Assembly: GCA_029168955.1 (NCBI GenBank)
Contig: JAPDOI010001860.1
Span: forward strand, 62,001-126,000
Reading direction: 5' to 3'
Source of the DNA: Aplectana chamaeleonis
Taxonomy: Eukaryota > Nematoda > Chromadorea > Rhabditida > Cosmocercidae
DNA: 64,000 nucleotides
In this document: piece after piece, positions 36,401 to 48,400 of the stretch
How the letters are laid out: each line of letters starts with the position of its first letter
Position numbering within the stretch: the stretch's first letter is position 1
Position numbers and translations under genes: made by a program
The notes under the pieces: model-generated
What the model saw: only the letters and a program-made list of their open reading frames with translations
What the model was told of the DNA's origin: nothing
Databases searched by the model: none

Positions 36401-39400
36401 ACTCTTAGGACCTGCGCACTTTCTATGACGTCCTGCACACCCGATTAGGGTCCTGCACACTTTCTATGACGCCCTGCACACCCCCGCTGAGGTCCTGCAC
36501 ACTTTCTATGACGTCCTGCACACTCCCACTGGGGTCCTGCACATTCCTACTTAGGACCTGCGCACTTTCTATGACGTCCGGCACACCCAATTAGGGTCCT
36601 GCACACTTTCTATGACGCCCTGCACACTCCCACCGAGGTCCTGCACACTTTCTATGACGCCCTGAACACTTCCGCTGTGGGTCCTGCACATCTCTACTTA
36701 GGACCCTGCGCACTTTCAATGACGTCCTGCACACCCGATTGAGGGTCCTGCACACTTTCATGACGCGCCCTGCACGCTCCCCACTGAGGTCCTGCAACAC
36801 TTTCTATGACGTCCCTGCACACTCCCACTGGGGTCCTGCACATTCCTACTAGGACCTGCGCACTTTCTATGACGTCCTGCACACTTCGATTAGGGTCCTG
36901 CACACTTTCTATGACGCCCTGAACACTCCCACTGGGGTCCTGCACATTCCTGCACTTGTAGGACCTGCGCACTTTCTATGACGTCCCCTGCACACCCCCG
37001 ATTAGGGTCCTGGCACACTCTCTATGACGCCCTGAACACTCCCACCAGAGGTCCTGCACACTTTCTATGACGCCCTGCACACCCCACTGGGGTCCCGCAT
37101 ATTCCTACGCAGGACCTGCGCACTTTCTATGACGTCCCGCACACCCGATTATGGTCCTGCACACTTTCTATGACGCCCTGCACACTCCCCACCGGAGGTC
37201 CTGCACACTTTCTATGACGTCCTGCACACTTCCGCTGAGGGTCCTGCACATTCCTACTTAGGACCTGCGCACTTTCTATGACGTCCTGCACACTCCGGAT
37301 TAGGGTCTTCCGCACACTTTCTATGACGCCCTGCACACTCCCACCGAGGTCCTGCACACTTTCTATGACGCCCTGAACACTTCCGTCTGGGGTCCTGCAC
37401 ATTCCTACTTAGGACCTGCGCACTTTCAATGACGTCCTGCACACTCCGATTAGGGTCCTGCACACTTCTATGACGCCCTGCACGCTCCCACTGAGGTCCT
37501 GCAACACTTTCTATGACGTCCCGCACACTCCCATCACTGGGGTCCCGGTGCACATTCCTACTTAGGACCCGCGCACTTTCTATGACGTCCTGCACACTCT
37601 CGATTAGGGTCCCTGCACACTTTCTATGACGCCCTGAACACTCCCACTGGGGTCCTGCACATTCCTACTTGGGACCTGCGCACTTTCTATGACGTCCTGC
37701 ACACTTCGATTAGGGTCCTGCACACTTCTCTATGACGCCCTGAACACTCCCACCGGGAGTGTCCCGGGGCACACTTTCTATGACGCCCGCAAAACACCCC
37801 CACCTGGGGTCCTGCACATTCCTACGTAGGACCTGCGCACTTTCTATGACGTCTGCCGCACACCCGATTATGGTCCTGCACACTTCTATGACGCCCGCAC
37901 ACTCCCACCGGAGGTCCTGCACACTTTCTATGACGTCCTGCACACTTCCGCTGGGGTCCTGCACATTCCTACTTAGGACCTGCGCACTTTCTATGACGTC
38001 CTGCACACCCGATTAGGTCCTGCACACTTTCTATGACGCCCTGCACACTCCCCACTGGGGTCCTGCACACTTCCGCTGGGGTCCTGCACATTCCTACTTA
38101 TTACCTGCGCACTTTTATGACGTCCTGCACACTCCGGGATTAGGGTCCTGCACACTTACTATGACGTCTTGCACACCCTCACTGTGGTCCTGCACACCTT
38201 TTATGACGCCCTGCATTTTTGCATCGCTAGACGACTCGGGCAGAAGTTATCATGACCCACGGCCAAAAGTGCGCTCCACGGACAAACTTCCCGGTTACCT
38301 GGAGGCACGTAAGAGGTGAGTCGGGCTGATTTTTTGGTAATCGATAAATGTCGCACCCACCTAAATGTTGGTACCATTTCATACAAGTTTTGATCGGCCA
38401 TTCCAAAGATATCGGGGACACATGCACACACATACACACACACACACACATCGGGACATAACTGCTTTAAGTATAAGGATATACATTACATGATAAGGGT
38501 CATACTACAACACCATGGCTCCACGACCACGCTTGACGAACCAGCAGCGGGCGCTCGAGCCCAGACGACTATCTCTGCTCTGCCCCGCAAGGGGCGGGTC
38601 AGTCTCTATCATTCCAACACATCAAGGCGACCGTTACACGACATCTCCACATTACGAAAAAGCTCGTCCTCGAGCTTGTCAGCCATTCCATACCATCGTC
38701 AGAACTGCGCCTTCCATAGCATCCAGATCAGACTTTCATATATGATAAGGATGAACACAGATTGAGGTGTAAATAGTGACTTTTGCATAAAAGAAAGGAA
38801 CCAAACGATGATGTATATTGGTTCAGTCACACTTGTGTTACTGGTGGTAGGATTCATATACATTGGCTGATGATTGACTCGCTCATTCACAAGAAAGTAG
38901 AGCTCGTCCTCGAGCTCGAAGCAGGAGATGAAGAGATGGTGTTTAATGGATGGAATACATCAGAAATACGGAATTAGTTGGTTTCGATCTCGTATATTAC
39001 AAACGAGAAAAGAAGAAGAAAACAATCTTAAGTAATGACTATGGGTACAAATTAAGATATATTAGTGGGATTAACGTGAAAATTAAATTTTACAACAATA
39101 TAAGATTACAACACAAAAAAAACCGACAAACGTTCCTTGTAAGCCTTTTTTCAATTACAACAAAACACAATAAATGGATTTTAATCGAATACCTAATCGA
39201 TCACAAGTATTGGTGCTTCGATTGATATTCGGGCGTAGTAAAAATATTCGAAAAGGAATTGAATTGTATTTGGGTGACCGTAATTTTTATTTTCTCTGAA
39301 CCGCCAATCCAGAGAAAAACAAAGTCAGAAGATTGCTTTTTCGCGCGGTAGCGGCTTAGAAGAAAAAAAACAAGCTCAGCAAATCGAACTAACTGACTAT

Positions 39401-42400
39401 GTCAGTTAACTCAATTTGTTTTCCTCAAAATTGAAGGAAGACCATGCTTTGCTCGAAGTCGAGGTGAGCGTCTGACAATTCGTTCACTACTGTCCGATGC
39501 TTCTCTACTAGTAGTAGGTAGGTTGTTTGAGGCAGAAGCATTGGCTAGTGGCGAACGAGGTGAGTACAATTTCAAACGATTGGTGTGGACCGTTTGAAAT
39601 TTCTTGTTACTGCCTAGACTGGAGATAACCACTTTCGGTATTTCCATCTTTTCAACAACAAACGGGCCCTTCCATTGGTGAGTCAATTTTGGACGAACCG
39701 TGTCGTCATGAAGAAGGACTAGATCACCAATAGAAAGTTCCGTTGACCTTATGTGCGAAATCATACCCAGCCTTGTATTTCGCTGTTTTTTCTGCAATTC
39801 GACATCCGACCTCGGATATAATGTCCTTGAGACCAGCTCTGAACTGATCAGCAAAACTATCCGTGCAGTAGGTCAGTTGCGAAGGCAGCTCGTGAAGAAG
39901 ATCGGACCATGTGATGGGGCATCTGTTGTGCACGATGAGAAATGGACGAAATCCTGTAGTGGCATTTTTACTGCAATTATAAGCAAATATAATAGGTTGT
40001 AAAAAATCGGACCACATATCACGGGCTTCCGAACAGTAAGCGGTCAATGAGTCAGTTACGACTTTTACCATCCGCTCTACTTGTCCGTTAGCTTTGTGAT
40101 TATGGCTAGTCGTAAATTTAGTATCAATTCCTAGTGTTCTGTTAACACTGGCAAAAAGTTCGCTTGTATAATTTGATCCACGGTCCGAAACTATTTCATT
40201 CGGAATACCGTGTTTTGATATTACATCATTAATTAGAGCTTTCATTACATTTTCAGTGGTTTGATTAACTAGAGGTGTACATATAATATATCTGCTTAAA
40301 GCGCAGACCGTTATTGAAATAACTTTGTTACCGTCAATGCACTGAGGAAGTGGTCCAATAATATCGGTATGTATTCGTTCAAATGGTCTTTGAGGAATTG
40401 GAAATCTGCCCAGTTCTTCACGAATGATGTTCCCTGCTGGGGTTTTGATTTTCTGACAACTTGGACAAGTAGTTACATATGTCAAAACATCCAAATATGC
40501 ACTAGGCCAATAATACTTGTCTGTGAGTGCTGAATATGTTTTGTGTGTTCCTAGATGTGATCCTGTTAAAGGATTATCATGGAACAAAGTTATGAGGCGA
40601 TTTTGAATTTCAATACCCAAAACAAGCAGTAGTGGTTTACTGCTAACAATTTGATACAAAGAGTTATTATATAATTTGTATTTGTCCATTTTGTGAGAAA
40701 ATTCATTTGGAGGGTCGCATGACTCTCCTCGTTGGAAGTTCAAGAGAGGTCCATACTCTGATTGTTCTTGACTTTTCCTTATATCGTCGGCAGACGGCAG
40801 TGAACACGATTGGATTGACAATATCGGGTAGCGACTGAGGAAATCACATAACGTGTTGTGCTTTCCTGCACGATATTCGATTGTGAGGTCATAGGCTTGA
40901 ATCGAAATCTGATATTTAGCCAATCGACCCACTAGGTCTGATCGATGCATTAGTGATTTAAGTGGGGCATGATCAGTAACTAGTTTGATACGCGCATTTG
41001 CCACGTATGGATAAAATTGCTGGAGAGCAAAAACAATGGCTAACGCTTCTAATTCAATCACTGCGTAGTTCTTTTCATGTTTGTTGAGAGAACGGCTACA
41101 GTATGCAATTGGTCGATCCGCGTTGGTTACTTGCTCTGTTTGTAATAAACAAGCACCTAAACCTAGTGTGGATGCGTCCGTATGAATTACGTAAGGTTTG
41201 CCAAGTTTGGGTGATACTAGCAAAGGAGCTTGAGTTAGTGCTTGCTTTAGCTGATCAAAAGCTTGTGTATGGGCTTCGGTCCATTCAAAAGTGGAATTTT
41301 TCTGCAGTAAATTATTTAGTGGAGTTGCTATTATTGCAAATCTAGGTATGAATCTACGGAAGTATGAAGCTGCACCTAGAAACGGTTTAACAGCTTTTTG
41401 ATCTGTAGGCTGCGGAATTTTTGTGATACTCGCGATTCTGATCGGATTTGGTCGAGTACCATTTTTGCTAATTAGCACACCTAAATATTGGACTTCGGTT
41501 TGAAAGAATGAACATTTTTCTGGAGTTAATTTCATCCCAAAGGATTGAATTCGCTGAAAAATTTCCTCTAAATCAGACAAGTGAGCGTCAAGAGAAGTGC
41601 TGGCGACAATAATGTCGTCGATATATGCAAAACAGCATGATTTCAGTTCTCGAATCAAGCTATTAGCAACTCTCTGAAAAGTGGCTGGTGCTCCTTTCAG
41701 CCCTTGTGCCATCACAATAAACTGAAATAGTCCCAGAAAAGATGAAAACGCCGTTCGTTCCCGATGTTTCTTTTCTAGGGGGATTTGAAAAAAAACCACT
41801 CTTGAAATCCAATGTGGAGTAAATTTCTTTCCCACTGACTAAATCCATTATATCTTGAATGTGTGGCAAACAATGTTTCATTTTCGGTTATCGAATTCAT
41901 CCGCCGATAATCCACCGTAAAACGCCATTGATCTTTATCGGATCCCTTTTTTACTAAAACAATTGGAGATGCAAATTTGCATGTACTCGGTTCGATGATT
42001 CGAGTACGAAGCATTTCTTTGATTTGACGTTGAATTTCTTTACGTTTTTCCAATGGCACTCTATAGGGTTTTTGTTGTGGTATCTTAGAAAGGGGTATGA
42101 AATTTATACGGTGAGTTATAGTTCCATGGTACCTTCCTAGGTTTCCATCCGTACCTACAAAACAGTTCTTGTAAGAATACAAAAGGTTTTTGAATTTGGT
42201 AAGGTAAGTGGGGTTCAAAATAGAAGTATTTAGATTAACTTTTTGTGTGAGAGATGATTGGGACTCCGGATTTCCAAAACAAGGCATATTTCTACTAATA
42301 TCAGCTTCAGGAGGAATGTAGTCAACCGCTTCCTGAAGAGATGAAACGCTATTATTAGAGAGAGTTTCCTGTGGGTGAATTGCAAAAATCTTATCCCATT

Positions 42401-45400
42401 TGCAATCGATACCTACGAATGTTGTCGTGGTGATTTTCATTCCTTGCTGAAGTGGAATTGAGTTTTCAGTTGAATTTAAAATTCGTAGTATAACAGTTCC
42501 GTTTATACCTGGGCATGTTAGGGTTTTCCCTATACAAGTTCCCATAGGTAAATTAATATTAAAATCATCGCAAACAAACATTTCCCAGTCCGAAGGTATA
42601 GATAGATTCATAGTTCCCAATACAACGTTATCAGAGTTTGGTGGTAAAGTAGTCGATTTGAGCAGAAATACATCAAAAAGGAGATTATCAGATTGTTCGT
42701 GCGAGTTCATGAATGGGATTGGTGTATCATCAAAAAGTATTTGTTTTTCCGAAAAAATCTATGGTAATTTTGGAAGAAAATTTATTAATTACGTCGTTTC
42801 CGATTATAAAATCTGATGAGCATTGATTATCTGACACAACTAAACAGATGATTTGGCAAGTTTTGTTTCCTATTGTTAAAGAGACATGGGCTTGTTCATC
42901 GAATTTGATTAGTGTGCCATTAACTGTAGTTCCTGCCGAAATTTTCGTGGGCCGAACTTTAGTTTTGATCTTGTTAGCTACAGATTTGTTGATGATGGTC
43001 AATGCTGAACCAGTGTCCAATAGAGCAATAAAAGAAGTGTTATTGAGTTTAGTAGGTACAAAAATCATTGACGAATTGCATTGATGTTGTATTGAGGAAA
43101 CTTTTGGAAGAAAATTGACGTATGGTTTTGAAGGAATTATAAATTCGGATTTATATTTAGTTTTTGTATTGTTTTTTGAGGTTGGGATTGATTGAGAAAT
43201 ATTGTCATCACTAGGGATGATGGTAATATTTTGTTGTTTAGGTGGTTCCTGATTTTTGTTTGGTGACTGATTTTTTAGTAACGTGTCTAAAGCTATAGTG
43301 GAAGATGCAGAATACTTCTTTTCTTTACCCCTAGTAGAAAATTTATTAATGAATGGTTTGAATATAAACGTGAATAGAAAAGCTTTCAGCAAGTGTGAAT
43401 TACAATAAATACAAGTAAGAAAAACAAGCAAAATTAAATTTATCGTTAAAATAACTAAAACATTGATGATCTTGTGTGCGCCAGTTGATTTCAACACTTT
43501 TTCTTTCTGAGACTGAGTTATGTCGGATGACATAGATTCAAGATATTCCAAAGTACCAGCGTCTTTCTCTTGTATATTGTCATCTGAAGAATAAAAGTTA
43601 GTTTTGCTTGTCGGTGATTCGGTTTTGTAAATGTTGTTTATGGTATTAAGTCTATTTTTGATAATAAAAATATCATTTTTAATTTGCGAAAGATCGGAAT
43701 GGAACATGGGAGGGCATTGAAAACAAAATTTTGAGAGGTGGTCTCTTTTGGTAGATTAATGTGGATGTGAGAAACTTGCGTTATTCCACTCGGGGATTTA
43801 TAATGATTATTTCCATCATTATAAATTCCATAGGGTAGATGACCACAATCTGCGGGCGGGCTAGATGTTGTTAAATCGCGGAAAATACATTTCGTGTATT
43901 ATACCGTTGCAGTCCCTTCACATTCACTGGACTAAATCGAATATGTACGACTACTGCACAACCCGGGTCGCGCTTTTGTCTTTTTGATTCCCAAACGTCT
44001 TTTAGGATAAAATTTCTACTATTCTTTTGGTCTTATGTTGCCCTGATCTTTTGGTCTCAACAGATAAGAAGTTATTTGTCGATGTCGGTTATTTTGCGAC
44101 GTCGGCTTATTATCTAGTGCGCAGCTGACCCTGCCGTAATCTGTGATAACGGTGGGTAAATGTCGGTGTGTACCAGGGCTGTGCGTTAATAACGTTAACG
44201 TGTTAACGCATTAACGGGTTAACGCGGTTTTTTTTCAAAAATTAACGATTAACGGTTAACGAAAAAGTCCCGAAATCACGTTAATTTTTATTTCGTTAAT
44301 GTTCCATCCATCTATGCTTTTTTGCATGTCAGGATTCCTATTCTTGAAGAGTATTCGTTTATTGTTCTGGCTGATAGTATTAATAATCCATGAAGATGAT
44401 TTCCAAGTTTGGAGTGTACTGACTGCGGTGTTTGGTATGGAACGTGTTTCATGTTTTTTTTGAACGTCTGGTTATTTATCGATTTTCGTGGTGGTCAGGT
44501 AATGTTTTCAAAATTGTTAAAGAAATGCAAAATTAACGTGTTAACGCATTAACGGATTAACGCGGTTTTTTTTCAAAAATTAACGATTAACGGTTAACGA
44601 AAAAATAAAATTTCATTAACGCACACCCCTGGTGTGTACACTAGATAGGAATAGGATACTGTTTTATGGCGCAATTTGACCCAGCGCACATAGATGTCTG
44701 ATAATAGAGAGTAAATACTCTATAGTGGCTTTCTTCAAAGAGGAAAAATTTTGTATATATTGTTTTGTATACAAGATTATATCTCACAAATAGTTGAGAA
44801 ACTTTTTTTTTTTTCAGAAAAATGAGATGAAATGTTCAATCTTTCTTATAGTTTGACTCGACTTTGCTAGTATCTGCTTATTTAGAAGGGGTTTCACACC
44901 AAATACCTATCTTGCTTTTCGGATCATACCTTCAGCAAATGATGATCACCCGATAGAGGTTTTACACGAAAAGAAAAACTTTCGGTTTTTCTGATCATAC
45001 CCTCATATGAACAAATCTATCCATCAAGTCAGAGGTGTTACACGATATACTTTTAATATTTTCGGATCATACCCTCAGAATTGAAGTTTTCGACTTGTTA
45101 TAGAGGTGTTACAAAAATAACTTTTGGTTTTTCTTCGGATCATACCCTCAAGGTCAAATCATCGGAAAAAAGAAAGAGTTGTTACACGCAGAAACTTTTG
45201 GTCGTTTTCCCGATCATACCCTCTGAATGAAGTAGTCGACACATAATGAGGTGTTACGCGGAATAACTTTCGGCTGCTCCCGGATCATACCCTCAAACTG
45301 AAGAAATCGGCACTTCAAAAGGAGGTTTTACACTTACGGATCATACCCTCAGAATAAAGCGGTCGATTTGCCAGAAAGAGGTGTTACAAGAAACAACTTT

Positions 45401-48400
45401 GGTTCATTTCGGATCATGCCCTCAAATGTTTTCGGCTCATCAGACAGAGGTGTTACAGAAATTAACTTTCAGTTCTTACGGATCATACCCTCAAATTGTG
45501 TAGTCGGACTACTCTGATTCTCGGAATGCCGTACTTTTAGGGTCTCGGAATATCAGTTATTGCGAATCTCGGAATGCCAAGGGTCTCGGAATTGCGCTAC
45601 GCGGTTCTCGGAATGCCAAGGGTCTCGGTATATCGCTTAGTACTTCTCGGAATGCCAAGGGTCTCGGAATAGCGTTTTGCGGTTCTCGGAATGCCAAGGG
45701 TTTCGGAATATCAGTGGAGTATACTACTGCCGGCTTTACTGAGCGCGTTTGATGTATGTATATACACGTCTTTAAAGAGTGAATATGAATACATCCAGTT
45801 TCTCGGAGCTGTTCTCTCTACGAGTAATTAGCGCTAATTGGTATATATATATGTACACATCTTTAAAGAGTGTAGATAGATATACCCTGGGGTTGCATGC
45901 AACAGGGTCTTGAGTTAGCCCTAGTGGAGAAAAAAGAAAAAAATAAGCCCATGAGCCATACAAAAGTTTTTTTTCAAAAGGGCTGTTCCTTTCCCTTCAT
46001 TAATTTTCTATTTTTTAAAAATGTTTTTCTTCATTCTCAGCACACACACACAAAATATAAAAAGTAAAAATGTATTTAAAAGGAAGATAATTACTTACAT
46101 CACCCGGTGTGGTTGAGTCGTCGATGGCTTGCGGACGCTGGAAGAATAAGAATACCATTAGGTGGAATACTATTCGTGATCGTGGAGCGGGTGGTGGTAG
46201 ATCAGATTGATTTTTTTAAAGTAGAAAGAGAATTTGTTTTTCCTAATTCAAAAAGAAAGAAAAGTAAACCCAGAAACATGGGGTGGTTTTGAGAAGTCTA
46301 AAATCTCCTTTTTCCGAGAAAAAAGTTTTATAATCTCCTCGGGACCTCCATATCGAGTTTAAGTATCGAGTTTAAGGGTGATCAATCCTAGCTCGATGCA
46401 CTGACGAGGAGTTCTATAATTTTTACACCAGACCTGCTTACAAGGTTTATTATAAATATACGACATTACATGATAAGGGTCATACTACAACACCATGGCT
46501 CCACGACCACGCCTGACGAACCAGCAGCGGGCGCTCGAGCCCAGACGACTGTCTCTGGCCTGCCCCGCAAGGGGCGGGTCAGTCTCTATCATTCCAACAC
46601 ATCAAGGCGACCGTTACACGACAAAAATATAAAATTGGAACAAGGGGTTATAGAATATTTCTAGAAATTCTTTGTATAAGGCTCTGTAAAAAATCGAAGC
46701 GTGTATTTCATTTTGTTAAAATCAGTATGGAAAGGGCTTGTAAATTACTCTATGCAAAATAGGAATTTTAATTCAAAAAATGTCACACGTCAGAGAAGTG
46801 TAACGTTTCTATACAATTTGAGGGATTTGATGGGAGTAGCTATATACTCCGTCGAGACTTTGGCCAGCGGGCTGTTGGACTCCGCGAATCAATTACAGTC
46901 GGCATGGATCGCACTTATACTTTGCGTTCCTTATTGTGCCTTGTCGCAAACTTGTTTAACATATGTCGTAACATATGCGCACCGAGTTTGCGCCAACGCA
47001 GAATAAAAAGCACAAAGTATCAGCGCAGTACTGCAGACTGTATGTTTGAAGAGAGGGTTCGCTTATATTTGGTCTACGCAAGATAAAATGTTGAAAGTCT
47101 TACTAGGACTTTCGGTTTTTTTTTTCTCATCGAAGTTTCTCCAGCCTTCCATCAGGCATCAGAAAACCGCCTCCTTTCAGGTCAGTTTTTCGCTGGAGAA
47201 TGTGGTTGACGGCGACATGTCGTTTGTGGGAATAACGCAAACGTATCCTGATATTGAGCAAGTCTTCCTCTCTGATTCTACTGTTGTCACATTAGAGCGG
47301 ATCATCAATTTCGAAGAGGAACATGTTAGTACGCAGCCGATTTATCTTCTTTCTTTCCTGATATTCTGCAATTTTGAAGTTGTTTTACTGATTGCGTAAA
47401 AGGAATTCTATAGAAGCGACTTCGTTTTTGGGATCGTTCTGAAGGGAAGCAATCATCGACTGTTCAAGTTCTGGAATCTTTCATTGTACCGAAAAATACC
47501 GTTGCTATTACGGGATCACAAGGGATTTCTCAAAATGACGACAAGATTGTCTTGTCTGTTATGAGCAGCGGAAAAGTGAACTTTTGGATCCCTTGCGAAG
47601 AAGGAAGGCGGTTCAAACTGGATCCGACCCGACAAGTTGATAGGGTACATCTTTTTTTGTTGTTTGAGGTTATGCACGGACCATTGCTGAATGCTATTTT
47701 TTTTTTCAGCGCTATGATTTTCGTGCTGGATCCAGAGTTCATAATGGTTTATGGGCATCTGGCCATCCTGAAGGCGCAAACAGTACCGATGTGGTTGTCG
47801 TCTGGAACACTTCTGACGTTAGCAATCCCTCTCTTCTGTTAGAAATGATCTAAGGCTATCAAGTTGTTGATTTTTTAGATGAGTGAGGTAGAAGTCTTGA
47901 GAACAGATGGTCGAGTTTGTGCCGTTGAATTTGATGGTAAAGGCCACCTGGTTTGTGCAACGGACAAATCAGTAAGATGTTGGAGGCATGTTGCTATGAG
48001 GCTGGAATTCCTGTGGGTGGTGGAGCAGCCGCTCGTAGTGAACGTGAATTACTTTGGAGCGTTTGCATGGTCCGACAAAATGGGTAGGTATCTGACTCGA
48101 TTCTTTGCGACAAATTTTCGTTCTGAAAAAGTGATCATATTGATCAGTGCTGGAAGTATTGGTGCACAAGAATCTTCCTCATCAATTGCGTTAATTGTTC
48201 GTCTTTTGCTGTAGAGAATCTAGTGATAGGAATGTGGCTCTGTAGAATTCGTTTGTGAAGAGGAAAAATTTAATTGAATGGAACTATTCAACTGAGATTC
48301 TCTTTGGCGTTTATCTGAAATTCTTTGGATGTTTGCAAAGTATTAATCGTAGTAAGTTCAGTGATCGAGTTCGACGTGGAAACGGCTGCATTGAAAAACT

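Larger units (their letters stand above)
39411..43707 (-). mobile_element. Ty3/gypsy retrotransposon, internal region
   Basis: Order on the minus strand: retropepsin, RT, RNase H, integrase, which is the Ty3/gypsy order. LTRs were not recognised. The ~160-bp repeat at 38484-38645 and 46464-46626 brackets it but lacks a target duplication. Three apparent frameshifts disrupt pol (near 41875, 41790 and 39780), two of them at homopolymers. Confidence 0.8.

Noticed and set aside
36700..38006. Minus-strand open frames of 90-113 codons in the minisatellite
   Set aside because: They follow from a repeat unit divisible by three; no start context, no non-repeat sequence.
38484..46626. M2 copies as LTRs of the gypsy element
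   Set aside because: They bracket it and read TG...CA, but no flanking duplication matches, and M1 continues from one copy only. Kept as a possibility, not a call.
46367..46626. Hammerhead-ribozyme-like CTGACGA motifs in M1 and M2
   Set aside because: The second core box (GAAA) and the required stems are missing.
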